From positions 1 to 57,747 of the forward strand of contig CANJZW010000022.1 in NCBI GenBank assembly GCA_947479475.1: a DNA stretch of 57,747 bases. The letters are read 5' to 3'. Shown here piece after piece: positions 9,182 through 17,801 of this stretch. The translations under genes were made by a program, and so were the position numbers. The notes beneath the pieces were generated by a model that did no database searches, was not told where the DNA came from, and was given only the letters and a program-made list of their open reading frames with translations. Within the stretch, counting starts at the first letter, position 1; each line of letters starts with the position of its first letter. This DNA comes from Chthoniobacteraceae bacterium. GTDB taxonomy: Bacteria; Verrucomicrobiota; Verrucomicrobiia; Chthoniobacterales; Chthoniobacteraceae.

Positions 9182-10288
9182 TCAGCCCATAAAAGCCTCG
9201 CCGACAGCATCGGCGAGCATTCTGCCGCGACGCGTAAGGCGCAGGCGGGAGCCGCTTTTTTCAAGCAGGCCGATGTCCACCAGGTGCTCTTTTTCCCCAG
9301 CCCAAGGGGAAAGCAGGGACTCCTCCACTCCGGTGTCCATGCGTAATCCAAACGCGATTTTTTCCTTGAGCAGAGTGGCCGCGGCGAGGCTTTCTCGCGA
9401 AAAGACTGGGGAGTTGCCTGCCTCTACCTTGCGCACATATTCCGCTGTGTCGCAGACGTTTTGAAGGCGCTCACCGCCAAGCGTCGAGAATGCGCTCGGA
9501 CCAAGCCCCAGGTATTCGCGCCCTTCCCAGCACGCGATGTTGTGGCGCGACTCGCACCCGGGGCGTGCGTGGTTCGAAATCTCGTATTGGCGGTAGCCGG
9601 CCTCGCCGAGCCGGTCCATGGTGAGTTCAAAGAGGCGGGCGTCGTGACCTTCGTCCTGGGTGAACTGTCCGTTGGTGAGTTTCCGGAAGTATTCCGTGTC
9701 CTCCTCGTAGGTGAGGCAGTAGGCGGAAATATGGGAGGGCTCCAGTGCGATGGTGGTTTGAAGGTCCGACTCCCATTGTTCCTGGGTTTGGCCTGGGACT
9801 GAAAACATCAGGTCGATGTTTATTGCCTCAAATGCGGCTGCCTTGAGTGTTTCGACCGTCGTGCGGGCCTGCGCGCTGGAGTGCATGCGGCCGAGGGTCT
9901 TGAGGGTGGCGTCGTTCCAGGACTGGACCCCGAGGCTGATTCGGTTGACCCCCGCGTCTTTGAGCAGGCGGGCTTTTTCGGGGCGCACGGTGGCTGGGTT
10001 GGCCTCCACGGTCCATTCTTCCAGACGATGCAGTGGCAGCCGATCGCGGATTCCCGAGAGGAGGTATTCGAGTTGGTCGGCCAGAAGGGAAGTCGGGGTG
10101 CCGCCCCCAAAATAAAGGGTGCGGGGGAGGATTTCACGGGTTTGGGCCTGCACCTCCAGATCCTTGAGAAGCGCATCCAGGAAGGCCCGATTTTTGTTTT
10201 TCGAGCCTTCCTCCACGTAAAAGCAGCAGTAAGGACACAGCTTCGGGCAGAACGGGATATGGATGTAAAGGTGCTCGATGGGTGACAT
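9182..10288 (-). CDS. hemW: Radical SAM protein HemW (coproporphyrinogen III oxidase-like)
   Basis: Radical SAM enzymes bind a 4Fe-4S cluster through CxxxCxxC, here Cys14, Cys18 and Cys21 of the chosen start (HIPFCPKLCPYCCF). FGGGTPT, EANPATV and GVQSWND are the family's SAM and substrate elements, and the C-terminal HemN-type domain follows. The NIACWEGREYLGLGPSAFS segment is typical of HemW, a heme chaperone, rather than HemN. The frame is open 24 codons further upstream (to 10360), but MSPIEHLYIHIPFC at 10288 is the usual HemW start. It is convergent with the permease gene and divergent from the dehydrogenase. Confidence 0.88.
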   Translation of the reverse strand: MSPIEHLYIHIPFCPKLCPYCCFYVEEGSKNKNRAFLDALLKDLEVQAQTREILPRTLYFGGGTPTSLLADQLEYLLSGIRDRLPLHRLEEWTVEANPATVRPEKARLLKDAGVNRISLGVQSWNDATLKTLGRMHSSAQARTTVETLKAAAFEAINIDLMFSVPGQTQEQWESDLQTTIALEPSHISAYCLTYEEDTEYFRKLTNGQFTQDEGHDARLFELTMDRLGEAGYRQYEISNHARPGCESRHNIACWEGREYLGLGPSAFSTLGGERLQNVCDTAEYVRKVEAGNSPVFSRESLAAATLLKEKIAFGLRMDTGVEESLLSPWAGEKEHLVDIGLLEKSGSRLRLTRRGRMLADAVGEAFMG

Positions 10289-10466
10289 TGGGCTTTGTAA
10301 GAAAAGAAACGCAGAAGAGGCCGGGTCGGTCGGTACAACATCGCACGGCATCGCGTACAATCCAATGCCTCATGGAGTTCAGCCGTCCTCGTGCCTGTGC
10401 AAAATACTGGGTTTTGTATTTTGAAGCGGCTTGTGGGTGCTCCATGCCCGAACCAATAGTGGGTTT

Positions 10467-11564
10467 ATGACGCTTAACGTAGCCGTATTCGACTCGCACC
10501 GGTTCGACCGGGATTTTTTAACGGAGGCCGCCGCCCGTTCACGGGCTGATGGGGGGCCATTCACTAGGCTGCACTCCGGGGTGCATTCCCAAAGCAGGGC
10601 GTTGGAGTTTCGTTTTTTGGAGACGCGCCTTGGATTGGAGACTGCGGCTCTGGCGGCGGGGTGCGAGGCGGTGTGCGTTTTTGTCAACGATTGCGTGGAT
10701 GCCGCTGTTCTGGAACAGCTCGCTGCGCTTGGGGTGCGAATGGTGGCGTTGCGCTGCGCTGGTTATAACAACGTGGATCTTGCCGCCGCCCGACGACTGA
10801 AAATCGCCGTGGCGCGCGTTCCGGAATATTCTCCCCACGCTGTCGCCGAACATGCCGTGGCTCTGATTCTGGCTCTGAACCGTAAACTGGTGCGTGCGGC
10901 GGCCCGCATCCGCGAGGGCAACTTCCTGCTGGATGGCCTGGTCGGGTTTGACTTGTACCAAAAAACCGTAGGTGTCGTAGGCACCGGCAGGATCGGGGCC
11001 GTTTTTGCCAGGATCATGCACGGCTTCGGGTGCCGGATTTTGGCTTTGGACCCAAAGCCGGATGCGTCGCTCGTGGCGGAAACTGGGGCGGAGTATTGCT
11101 CGCTCCGAGAGTTGCTCTCCCGCTCGGACATCGTTTCCCTGCATCTGCCGCTGGTGGAAACGAGCCGTCATCTGCTGAATGCGGAGTCCTTATCTTGGAT
11201 GAAACGCGGCGCGATGCTGATTAATACGGGCCGTGGCGCGCTTGTGGAGACAGAGGCGTTGATTGACGGGGTCAAAAGCGGGCACATCGGGGCCGCTGGG
11301 TTGGACGTCTACGAGGAGGAGGAGGGCGTGTTTTTCGAGGACCACTCCGGGGAAGTCCTTCAAGACGCTAACCTGGCCTGGCTTTTGATGTGCCCCAATG
11401 TGTTGGTCACCGCGCATCAAGCGTTTCTGACGCGGGAGGCCCTGCACCAGCTGGCCGCGGTGACGGTGAGCAGCCTTTTGGCGCTCGATAGAGGGGAGAT
11501 GCCCCTAGACTCCGCCGTCGATGGGCGCTGCTGGTTGGTGGGGCGGTTTGCCTCGCCACATTGA
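10467..11564 (+). CDS. D-isomer-specific 2-hydroxyacid dehydrogenase, D-lactate dehydrogenase-like
   Basis: Reduces a 2-oxoacid, probably pyruvate, with NADH to the D-hydroxyacid. ALRCAGYNNVDL and VPEYSPHAVAEHAVALIL are hallmarks of the LdhA branch. The NAD-binding motif is VVGTGRIGAVFARI, the catalytic Arg is in INTGRGALV, the Glu lies in GLDVYEEEEG, and the catalytic His is in VTAHQAFLT. With the ATG at 10467 the protein has 365 residues, somewhat longer than the usual 330 because of an extended N-terminal part (about residues 15-50). An in-frame ATG exists 12 codons upstream but adds nothing recognisable. Confidence 0.87.
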   Translation: MTLNVAVFDSHRFDRDFLTEAAARSRADGGPFTRLHSGVHSQSRALEFRFLETRLGLETAALAAGCEAVCVFVNDCVDAAVLEQLAALGVRMVALRCAGYNNVDLAAARRLKIAVARVPEYSPHAVAEHAVALILALNRKLVRAAARIREGNFLLDGLVGFDLYQKTVGVVGTGRIGAVFARIMHGFGCRILALDPKPDASLVAETGAEYCSLRELLSRSDIVSLHLPLVETSRHLLNAESLSWMKRGAMLINTGRGALVETEALIDGVKSGHIGAAGLDVYEEEEGVFFEDHSGEVLQDANLAWLLMCPNVLVTAHQAFLTREALHQLAAVTVSSLLALDRGEMPLDSAVDGRCWLVGRFASPH

Positions 11565-11610
11565 CCCCTCAATCTTTCGGTGGAATCGAGGGGCTGGATG
11601 GGGGAGCACT

Positions 11611-11823
11611 TCAAGAAATTGCGTCGCAGAGTTCCTCCGCGAGGGCTTCGGCGTCTATCTCGTAAGCATCTTCAAAAAACAACTGGTTGAGGGCGGCCCT
11701 GACTTCAGGCCTGACCGGTTCCGTGCCTTCGGAGCACTTAGAGTTGGGAGACGGTTGGTGTTCGTTGAGAACGAGCTGAAGAGCCTTCTCAACAGCTTCG
11801 AATTGAAGGGGGGTAATGGACAT
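11611..11823 (-). CDS. Small acidic hypothetical protein, 70 residues
   Basis: The frame runs from an ATG at 11823 and codes two predicted helices: about residues 5-20 (PLQFEAVEKALQLVLNE) and 38-68 (RPEVRAALNQLF, then an acidic end). The frame stays open upstream to 12096, but that extension is Pro/Arg/Lys-rich and reads like non-coding sequence, so the short form is preferred. It lies tail to tail with the dehydrogenase gene (46 bases apart) and divergent from bioB. I do not recognise the family. Confidence 0.45.
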   Translation of the reverse strand: MSITPLQFEAVEKALQLVLNEHQPSPNSKCSEGTEPVRPEVRAALNQLFFEDAYEIDAEALAEELCDAIS

Positions 11824-12111
11824 ATTCTGGGGGGAGAATTGAATTAACGATTCCTTTACATCAGAGAAGGGAGGTGGTGTCCTGTCGTCAAAATTACTAC
11901 ACGGCTTTTTCAGTTGTTTTGTGCAACGCTCCACGGTGTCTCTAATGAGGCAGAAAGGCGCGGGGTGGGCGTCGTGGCGGGAGGGGGGCAGGCCTGATTT
12001 CCTTTGTTTGAGGGGGTGTTTTCGCCCTTCAGCGCGGGGAATATTGGGTGACGGTGAAAAGGCGTTGTTTTTTCTTTCGGGAAGCTCACTTGCCAAGCAT
12101 TCTTTCGAGGC

Positions 12112-13074
12112 ATGCAGCTCTCGGAACTACAGGAAATATACGCGACCCCCTTTTTTGAACTCATTAGCCGAGCACGGGGGGTGTATCTTGAACATTGGAC
12201 GGGCAATGAAGTGCAGTTGTGTACTTTGCTATCCATTAAAACGGGCGGATGTTCCGAGGACTGTGGGTACTGTGCGCAAAGTTCGAGATACAGCACCGGC
12301 GTAAAAGCCGAGCGTCTCATGAGCACGGAGGACGTCATGGAGGTGGCGCGGCGCGCGCATGAAAACGGATCCACGCGTTTTTGCATGGGGGCCGCTTGGA
12401 AGGGGGTGCGCGAAGGAGATCCCCGTTTTGAGCAGGTTTTGGGAACTATCCGTGAGGTTAGCAAGCTCGGGATGGAGGTTTGCGTGACCCTGGGGCAGTT
12501 GTCAGAGCCTGAGGCGCGCCAACTGAAGGCGGCGGGCGTGAAGGCGTATAACCACAATATCGACACTTCCCCGGAACATTACGAAAAGGTCGTGAGCACC
12601 CATACTTTCGACGACCGCCTCAATACGATCCGGGCCGTGCAGTCGGCAGGCATGGATGTATGTTGCGGCGGGATCATTGGCATGGGGGAGACGGAGTTGG
12701 ACCGCCTCAAGATGCTCGAGGTTCTGACGAACTTCGACCCATCTCCTGAGAGCGTGCCGATCAATTGTTTGATGCCGATGCCGGGCACTCCGCTGGAGCA
12801 GCAGGCGCCGGTGGATATTTTTGAACTGGTGCGTTTGATTGCAACCACGCGGATTGCGCTGCCAAAAGCGAAGGTCCGGTTGAGTGCGGGGCGCACACGC
12901 ATGAGCCGTGAGGGCCAGGCGCTTGCGTTTTTCGCGGGGGCGAATTCGATTTTTTACGGTGACAAACTTCTCACGGCACAGAACCCTGGTGTGGACGCAG
13001 ACCGGGACCTGTTCAGGGAACTGGATCTCGTGCCTCAGAAGCCCGAGTGTGCGCCTGCAGCCTGCGGTTGCTAG
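12112..13074 (+). CDS. bioB: Biotin synthase
   Basis: A radical SAM enzyme that inserts sulfur into dethiobiotin in the last step of biotin synthesis. The 4Fe-4S motif CxxxCxxC is Cys47, Cys51 and Cys54 (GGCSEDCGYCAQS). YNHNIDTSPEHY and CCGGIIGMGET are family signatures. The Arg ligand of the second cluster is in the RLSAGRTRMS segment, and FAGANSIFYGD closes the barrel. At 320 residues it is of ordinary length, with a short Cys-containing tail (CAPAACGC). The ATG is preceded at one base by GAGG. No other bio gene is adjacent. Confidence 0.97.
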   Translation: MQLSELQEIYATPFFELISRARGVYLEHWTGNEVQLCTLLSIKTGGCSEDCGYCAQSSRYSTGVKAERLMSTEDVMEVARRAHENGSTRFCMGAAWKGVREGDPRFEQVLGTIREVSKLGMEVCVTLGQLSEPEARQLKAAGVKAYNHNIDTSPEHYEKVVSTHTFDDRLNTIRAVQSAGMDVCCGGIIGMGETELDRLKMLEVLTNFDPSPESVPINCLMPMPGTPLEQQAPVDIFELVRLIATTRIALPKAKVRLSAGRTRMSREGQALAFFAGANSIFYGDKLLTAQNPGVDADRDLFRELDLVPQKPECAPAACGC

Positions 13075-13144
13075 TGGTTTTACAGGTTTCGCAGGCTAGT
13101 TGAAAAGATGGGTATTTAGGCGATCTCAATGTAGTCCTTTCGAG

Positions 13145-15067
13145 ATGAGACGGATCTTGTGGCTGTTGGTTGTGTCGTTCTCGTCTTCGGCGCTTTGGGC
13201 TGAAGAATTTGACGTGCTCATTTACGGGGCAACCCCAGCGGGTATTGCGGCTGCGTTAGCGGCTGGGCGCGATGGGGAGCGCGTGTTGTTGGTGGACCCG
13301 GCGGATCATCCGGGAGGCATGCTTACTAACGGGCTTTCGCACTCGGACTTCAGGACCTTTGAGGCCTTGAACGGATCCTTTCTCGAGTTTACACGCAGGG
13401 TCGAAGGAGAATATCGAAAAATTTACGGGGAGGATTCCCCCCAGGCCAGGCAGTCGTTCCGGGGTACAAACGGGGAACCCAAGGTTAACCTGTCCGTTTT
13501 GAAGGCGATGCTTGAGGAGTTGCCCCGGGTGCGAGTGCAGCAGAACTGGGAGCTCGAGGCGCTCAAATGCAGTCTGAACGGAAACGGCTTGTCCAGTTCG
13601 GTTGCCCTGCGTTCGGTGGATATCGCCCTGTTTTACGATGCCAAGGGGGAGCGCCATCCGGTGGCGGCCCGCTATTTTATAGACGCCTCCTACGAGGGCG
13701 ATTTGATGTTCGCGGCTGAGGTTTCCTATAAAGTGGGTCGCGAGGGCAGGGATCAAACCGGTGAATCTCTGGCGCCACTGCAGGCGGACGATGAACTGCA
13801 GGGATATAACTTCCGGTTGATCATGACCAATGAGGCGGCTAATCGCGTCCTGATGCGGCGCCCGGAGGGTTACGCTCGAGCCGATTTTGAAGGCGTCCTT
13901 GAATTGCTGGAGAGTGGAAAGGTGACAAAGATTTTTGGTGCGGGTCCGCCGGCGATCTTCAAGGCCCAGGTTCCCTCGCTGCCCAACGGTAAGTTCGACA
14001 TCAACGACGTCTCCCACGCGCCTGTTCGGCTTTCCCTGCCAGGGGAGAATAGGGCGTGGCCGGACGGGGATGCGGGTGTCGCCATCCGCAACGGGCCCGA
14101 GCGCGACACGCTGCGCCCTCCGTTCACACGTTTGGGTTTTGGCATGGCGCGGGAACGCATCGCGCAGGCACACAAGCAGTGGGCCGTGGGGTTGCTCTAT
14201 TTTCTTCAAAACGATCCCTCCGTCCCTGCGGCCTTTCGGGAGGAGGCGCGTTCCTGGGGGTTTGCTCGCGACGAGTTTTCCGACAATCATTTTTTCCCGG
14301 GCCAGTTGTACGTGCGTGAGGCCCGGCGTATGCAGGGAGAATATGTCTTCTCACAAAAAGACACGGAGACCGCGCCGGATGACACGCGCGCAGTGTTGCG
14401 CAGGGACGCTATTGCTATCGGGGACTATGGTCCGAATTGCCACGGCACCGCTCACCAGGGTTCACGATTTGGTGGAAAACATTCGGGCGAGTTCTACAAA
14501 CCGGTGGCGCCCTATCAAATTCCATATGGAGTTTTGCTGCCGAGCAATGTGGATAATTTGCTCGTTCCCGGGGCCGCCAGTTCCACGCATGTAGGTTTTT
14601 GTTGCCTGCGTTTTGAACCGATTTGGATGTCGCTTGGCGAGGCCGCGGGGCACGCCGCACATTTGGCAAGGAAGTCGCGCCTTCCGGTGCAGCAGGTGGA
14701 CGTGAAGGTGTTGCAGAAAACTTTGCAGGCGGCTTCTAGTGCGACGGTTTATGTGAGCGACGTCTTGCCGGGGCATCCTGATTTCGCCTCGGTGCAATGG
14801 TGGGGAACTCTGGGGGGCCTGCACGGGTTGGCGCATCCGTCGGCAGGGAAGGGACCGCTGGGAGAGAACCTCGCTGGACAGTATTACAAGGCGTTTCCTG
14901 GGCATTCGGCGGCGTTGGAGGCGGCCTTGGAGCCTGAGATTCTCGAGGGCTGGAGTAAGCTGGTGCGGAGTGTGTACGGCGCGGATGCGCCTCTTCCGGA
15001 AGCCGCGTTGGGTGGCACGCGCGGGCAATGGATCCGGATGGCTTGGATGCTTTTGGAGAAGAACTAA
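13145..15067 (+). CDS. Exported FAD-dependent oxidoreductase (FAD_oxidored family)
   Basis: Starting at the ATG at 13145 the protein has a clean signal peptide (RRILWLLVVSFSSSALWA) and 640 residues in all. The FAD Rossmann motif is DVLIYGATPAGIAAALAA, with GATPAG in place of the usual GxGxxG, followed by PGGMLTNGLSH. The middle carries YFIDASYEGDLM and the end of the FAD domain is VPGAASSTHVGFCCLRFEP and LGEAAGHAAH. Proteins of this family are common exported enzymes in Verrucomicrobia and Planctomycetes, often of unknown substrate and likely acting on sugars. A TTG start at 13100 would hide the signal peptide behind 15 residues and is not favoured. Confidence 0.8.
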   Translation: MRRILWLLVVSFSSSALWAEEFDVLIYGATPAGIAAALAAGRDGERVLLVDPADHPGGMLTNGLSHSDFRTFEALNGSFLEFTRRVEGEYRKIYGEDSPQARQSFRGTNGEPKVNLSVLKAMLEELPRVRVQQNWELEALKCSLNGNGLSSSVALRSVDIALFYDAKGERHPVAARYFIDASYEGDLMFAAEVSYKVGREGRDQTGESLAPLQADDELQGYNFRLIMTNEAANRVLMRRPEGYARADFEGVLELLESGKVTKIFGAGPPAIFKAQVPSLPNGKFDINDVSHAPVRLSLPGENRAWPDGDAGVAIRNGPERDTLRPPFTRLGFGMARERIAQAHKQWAVGLLYFLQNDPSVPAAFREEARSWGFARDEFSDNHFFPGQLYVREARRMQGEYVFSQKDTETAPDDTRAVLRRDAIAIGDYGPNCHGTAHQGSRFGGKHSGEFYKPVAPYQIPYGVLLPSNVDNLLVPGAASSTHVGFCCLRFEPIWMSLGEAAGHAAHLARKSRLPVQQVDVKVLQKTLQAASSATVYVSDVLPGHPDFASVQWWGTLGGLHGLAHPSAGKGPLGENLAGQYYKAFPGHSAALEAALEPEILEGWSKLVRSVYGADAPLPEAALGGTRGQWIRMAWMLLEKN

Positions 15068-15079
15068 TCTCAGTAAATG

Positions 15080-15113
15080 CAGAGGGAGGAGAACCTAAGT
15101 CCTCCCCCCTCTG
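15080..15113 (+). terminator. Hairpin after the FAD oxidoreductase gene
   Basis: CAGAGGGAGGAG at 15080-15091 pairs with CTCCCCCCTCTG at 15102-15113 (one mismatch) around a ten-base loop, 13 bases after the stop codon. No T-run follows, so it may stop transcription poorly or protect the 3' end of the mRNA. Confidence 0.4.
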
Positions 15114-15176
15114 GAAATTCCTGATAGCAGTTAGCGCAAACCACACTCGCCAGGTAATGACTGGCTGGGAGTGGGG

Positions 15177-15305
15177 CTAGCGTTTTCTTGAAACAGCTTT
15201 TGCTTTGGGCGCCGCCTTTTTAGCCGGGGCCTTGGCGACGGCCTTCTTGGCTACAACCTTTTTCGCTGGTGCCTTTTTAAGGCGCTGTTTTTTTTGCTTC
15301 CTCTA
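15177..15305 (-). pseudogene. Remnant of a lysine/alanine/proline-rich histone H1-like protein
   Basis: Minus-strand codons from 15302 down to the TAG at 15177-15179 code 41 residues rich in Lys-Lys-Ala and Ala-Pro-Ala-Lys (KKAPAKKVVAKKAVAKAP, ending AVSRKR). This resembles the C-terminal tail of bacterial histone H1-like (Hc1-type) DNA-binding proteins. The frame has no start codon: an in-frame TAG lies at 15303-15305. A run of eight As (minus strand) lies close upstream, and removing one A would join the tail to a plausible upstream frame reading VEEAKKQRLKK, but that frame also meets a TGA. I therefore read it as a decayed gene. The rest of the 488-base gap from 15068 to 15555 shows nothing further I can name. 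Confidence 0.5.
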
Positions 15306-15555
15306 CGCCGCTCTGGTGCAGAGCAAAGGCTTGGAATGGCGAGGTGTTATAGGGTTCGTTTCAGTCTTCGTGGAAGAGGTCTGTCGCCCCAACTTTAACG
15401 TCTTTTGGAGTCGATGCATGGTGTGGATAAAAAGCAGCCGTTTGGTTTCCGCGGCTCCGTGCGTGGCATTGAAATAGGGGCCTTTTTTCAGAAAAAAGTT
15501 CGCCTATCCGTGGTTGAGTCTGGCGAAGGATTGGCTCGTCGGCAGACCCCTCGGA

Positions 15556-17796
15556 TCAGGGCGCTGCGGTGACCGTGATTTTAACCTCGGAGGAACGACC
15601 GTCTTCGTCGAGTGCTTGGATTGTCCATTGGCCTGCGGCGGGGCGCCATAGCAGAGGCTTCGCGGGTGCGCTGGCCCCTAGGAAGTTGGAGCCCGCAAAC
15701 CAGTACACGAGGCTCACGCCCGGTGCCGCATCGGCGTCCAAGGGGATGGCATTTTTCCCCGGATCGTTTGGGCGTAGGACGTAGGTGAGCGCTGGCTGCG
15801 GCGACAGAATCCGTGGTGGCGGAGCGGAAACAGGAGCGGCGATCCCTTCCGTTTCGCGCAGCAATTCGGGGGCTTTGGCGCGAGGCAAACCGGCTCTCTC
15901 AAACTGAGCCAACCTTTGGGATGACCAGATCTCGCAGACCTTGCGGCGCGCGCTTCCATCGTTCTCCGCGATTCGGTTTCCTTGACTATCCAGAAAGATC
16001 TCCCGATGGACTGTGCACTTGGTGATAGGAGAAACGCCGCCGATGAAAAGTCCTTTAGTCGAGTGGGGACAATGGGGGCCGAGCAGGTCTCCTGAAATGG
16101 AGCAAAGATTCACATCGGTAATTTGGGAGGGACGGGGTGTTGTTGAAGCTTTGAGGTCGAGCCGCAAAACGGTTTGCCAGAGCAGAGGAGCGGCTGTCTG
16201 GCGTGCGAAGAGGCCTGGCATGGGCTTCCCATTAAAGTTACCGATCCAGACGCACAGGACCCAATCGCCCATGACGCCGCAAGCCCAGGCATCGTGGAAG
16301 CCGTTGGAGGTCCCCGTCTTCCAGGCGAGCCCGGGCGGCGCACCGGCCTCCCGGCCGCGCAGGGCTTCGAGCGTTAGCCAGCATGCCGCGGCAGAGAGTC
16401 CTTGAGTGGGTTGGGCAAGATCGGCGTACAGGCCGGTCAGTGCTTCCATGGAGACCTCCGCGCCGCCGATGGCGAGGGCGAGGCCGTAATCTTTGCGTGG
16501 TAGTTTGACTCCAGAGTTGCGCAGGAATGCCTCCAGTCCGCCGTCCGGAAGCCGGTTGGCCAATTGAACGGCGGGCAGGTTGCGGCTGCGCCTGAGGGCC
16601 TCGCTAGCGGCGATGGGCCCGAGAAACTCCCGGTCGCTGTTCTCCGGGTTGTACCCTGCGAACCGGCTGGGTGCGTCGTCCAGAAGGGTGCGGGGCTGGA
16701 TGAGACCGGCATCAAAGGCTAGGGCATAAATGAAGGGTTTGAGCGCTGACCCGGGAGAGCGGGGGGCGCGAATTCCGTCGACTTGGCCGGATATTTTGTC
16801 GCTCCAAAAATCGGCGGAGCCGACATAGGCGCGTATTTCGCGCGAGGGGATGTGCAGGAGCAACGCGGCTGCGTTGTTCAAACCGTGAGCCTGCCAACGG
16901 GAGAGGAAGTCTGAAATGCTTTGCTCTACGGTTTCCTGCTGGGCTAGGGCCAGAGAGGTTTTCACGACTAGCTCATCCGGATGTTCCCGCAAACGACGCA
17001 GAGCGAAGTGCGGCGCGGAGCGAGGGACTGGGCGGGGGGCGAGATGGTATTCGGCGTCCAGAGCGCTTGGCTCCTCTCCCTTGTTGGCACGCAGGCGTGT
17101 CATGAGCCGGGTCTGTGCTGCCGCAAGGGATGGATTGCCGTTTGCCCGCGGACGGCGTCTGGCGGGACTTTGCGGAATAACACTCAGGCTTGCGGCCTCG
17201 CGCATCGTCAGTTCGCTGGGTGCCTTGCCGCACCAGCGCCAACTCGCCGCCGCCGCCCCCTCGACGTTTCCCCCGTAAGGCGCGCAGGTGAAGTATCCTG
17301 CGGCGATCTCTTGTTTTGAGTAGTGGCGTTCGAGTTGGATGGCGCGGAAGATTTGGGAGAGTTTCCCCCAGGTCGCCCGCGTGTTGAGCCGCCAGCGGAG
17401 GCGGGCGAACTGCATGGTGAGCGTGGATCCTCCCCCCAATTTTTGGCGGGAGACAATGCCCCAGAGTGCCCTCATCAGGGAGCGTGGATCCGCGCCGTGA
17501 TGTGAATAAAAACGGCGGTCCTCCATTTCCAGAGTTGCAGAGAGGAGGGTGGGGGAGAGATCCGCAAAACGGACTGGCAAGCGGTATTTGCCGTCGCTGG
17601 TGAGCGTGAGGTAGACGACCTGCCCGTCCCGGTCCAAGACGAGACGAGAGAAAGCCATTTCAGGCGGCAAGAGCGCGGGCTTGGGCAGTAGAAACCAGCC
17701 GAGGCAGGCCAGCGCCGACAGAAGTGAGAAACGCCCTGCCCACGCCTTCCAGCCGGGCTTTCGCAGGCGCTGGGTGTCGCTGCGGGCTGATTTCAT
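15556..17796 (-). CDS. pbpC: Penicillin-binding protein 1C (bifunctional peptidoglycan glycosyltransferase/transpeptidase)
   Basis: A membrane-anchored murein synthase. One transmembrane helix lies near residues 22-38. The glycosyltransferase domain carries the catalytic Glu92 in EMEDRRFYSHHGADP, then GGSTLTMQFARL. The transpeptidase domain has its nucleophile Ser350 in SALK, the SxN motif in RRSRNLPAVQ, and KTGTS at 493-497. The C-terminal about 90 residues form the beta-rich BiPBP_C domain found in the PbpC branch. At 746 residues it fits the family. The gene begins 5 bases after the alpha-2-macroglobulin gene on the same strand, the same pairing known from E. coli (yfhM-pbpC), which points to joint action in repair or defence of the envelope. 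Confidence 0.94.
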   Translation of the reverse strand: MKSARSDTQRLRKPGWKAWAGRFSLLSALACLGWFLLPKPALLPPEMAFSRLVLDRDGQVVYLTLTSDGKYRLPVRFADLSPTLLSATLEMEDRRFYSHHGADPRSLMRALWGIVSRQKLGGGSTLTMQFARLRWRLNTRATWGKLSQIFRAIQLERHYSKQEIAAGYFTCAPYGGNVEGAAAASWRWCGKAPSELTMREAASLSVIPQSPARRRPRANGNPSLAAAQTRLMTRLRANKGEEPSALDAEYHLAPRPVPRSAPHFALRRLREHPDELVVKTSLALAQQETVEQSISDFLSRWQAHGLNNAAALLLHIPSREIRAYVGSADFWSDKISGQVDGIRAPRSPGSALKPFIYALAFDAGLIQPRTLLDDAPSRFAGYNPENSDREFLGPIAASEALRRSRNLPAVQLANRLPDGGLEAFLRNSGVKLPRKDYGLALAIGGAEVSMEALTGLYADLAQPTQGLSAAACWLTLEALRGREAGAPPGLAWKTGTSNGFHDAWACGVMGDWVLCVWIGNFNGKPMPGLFARQTAAPLLWQTVLRLDLKASTTPRPSQITDVNLCSISGDLLGPHCPHSTKGLFIGGVSPITKCTVHREIFLDSQGNRIAENDGSARRKVCEIWSSQRLAQFERAGLPRAKAPELLRETEGIAAPVSAPPPRILSPQPALTYVLRPNDPGKNAIPLDADAAPGVSLVYWFAGSNFLGASAPAKPLLWRPAAGQWTIQALDEDGRSSEVKITVTAAP

Positions 17797-17801
17797 CGTT
17801 T

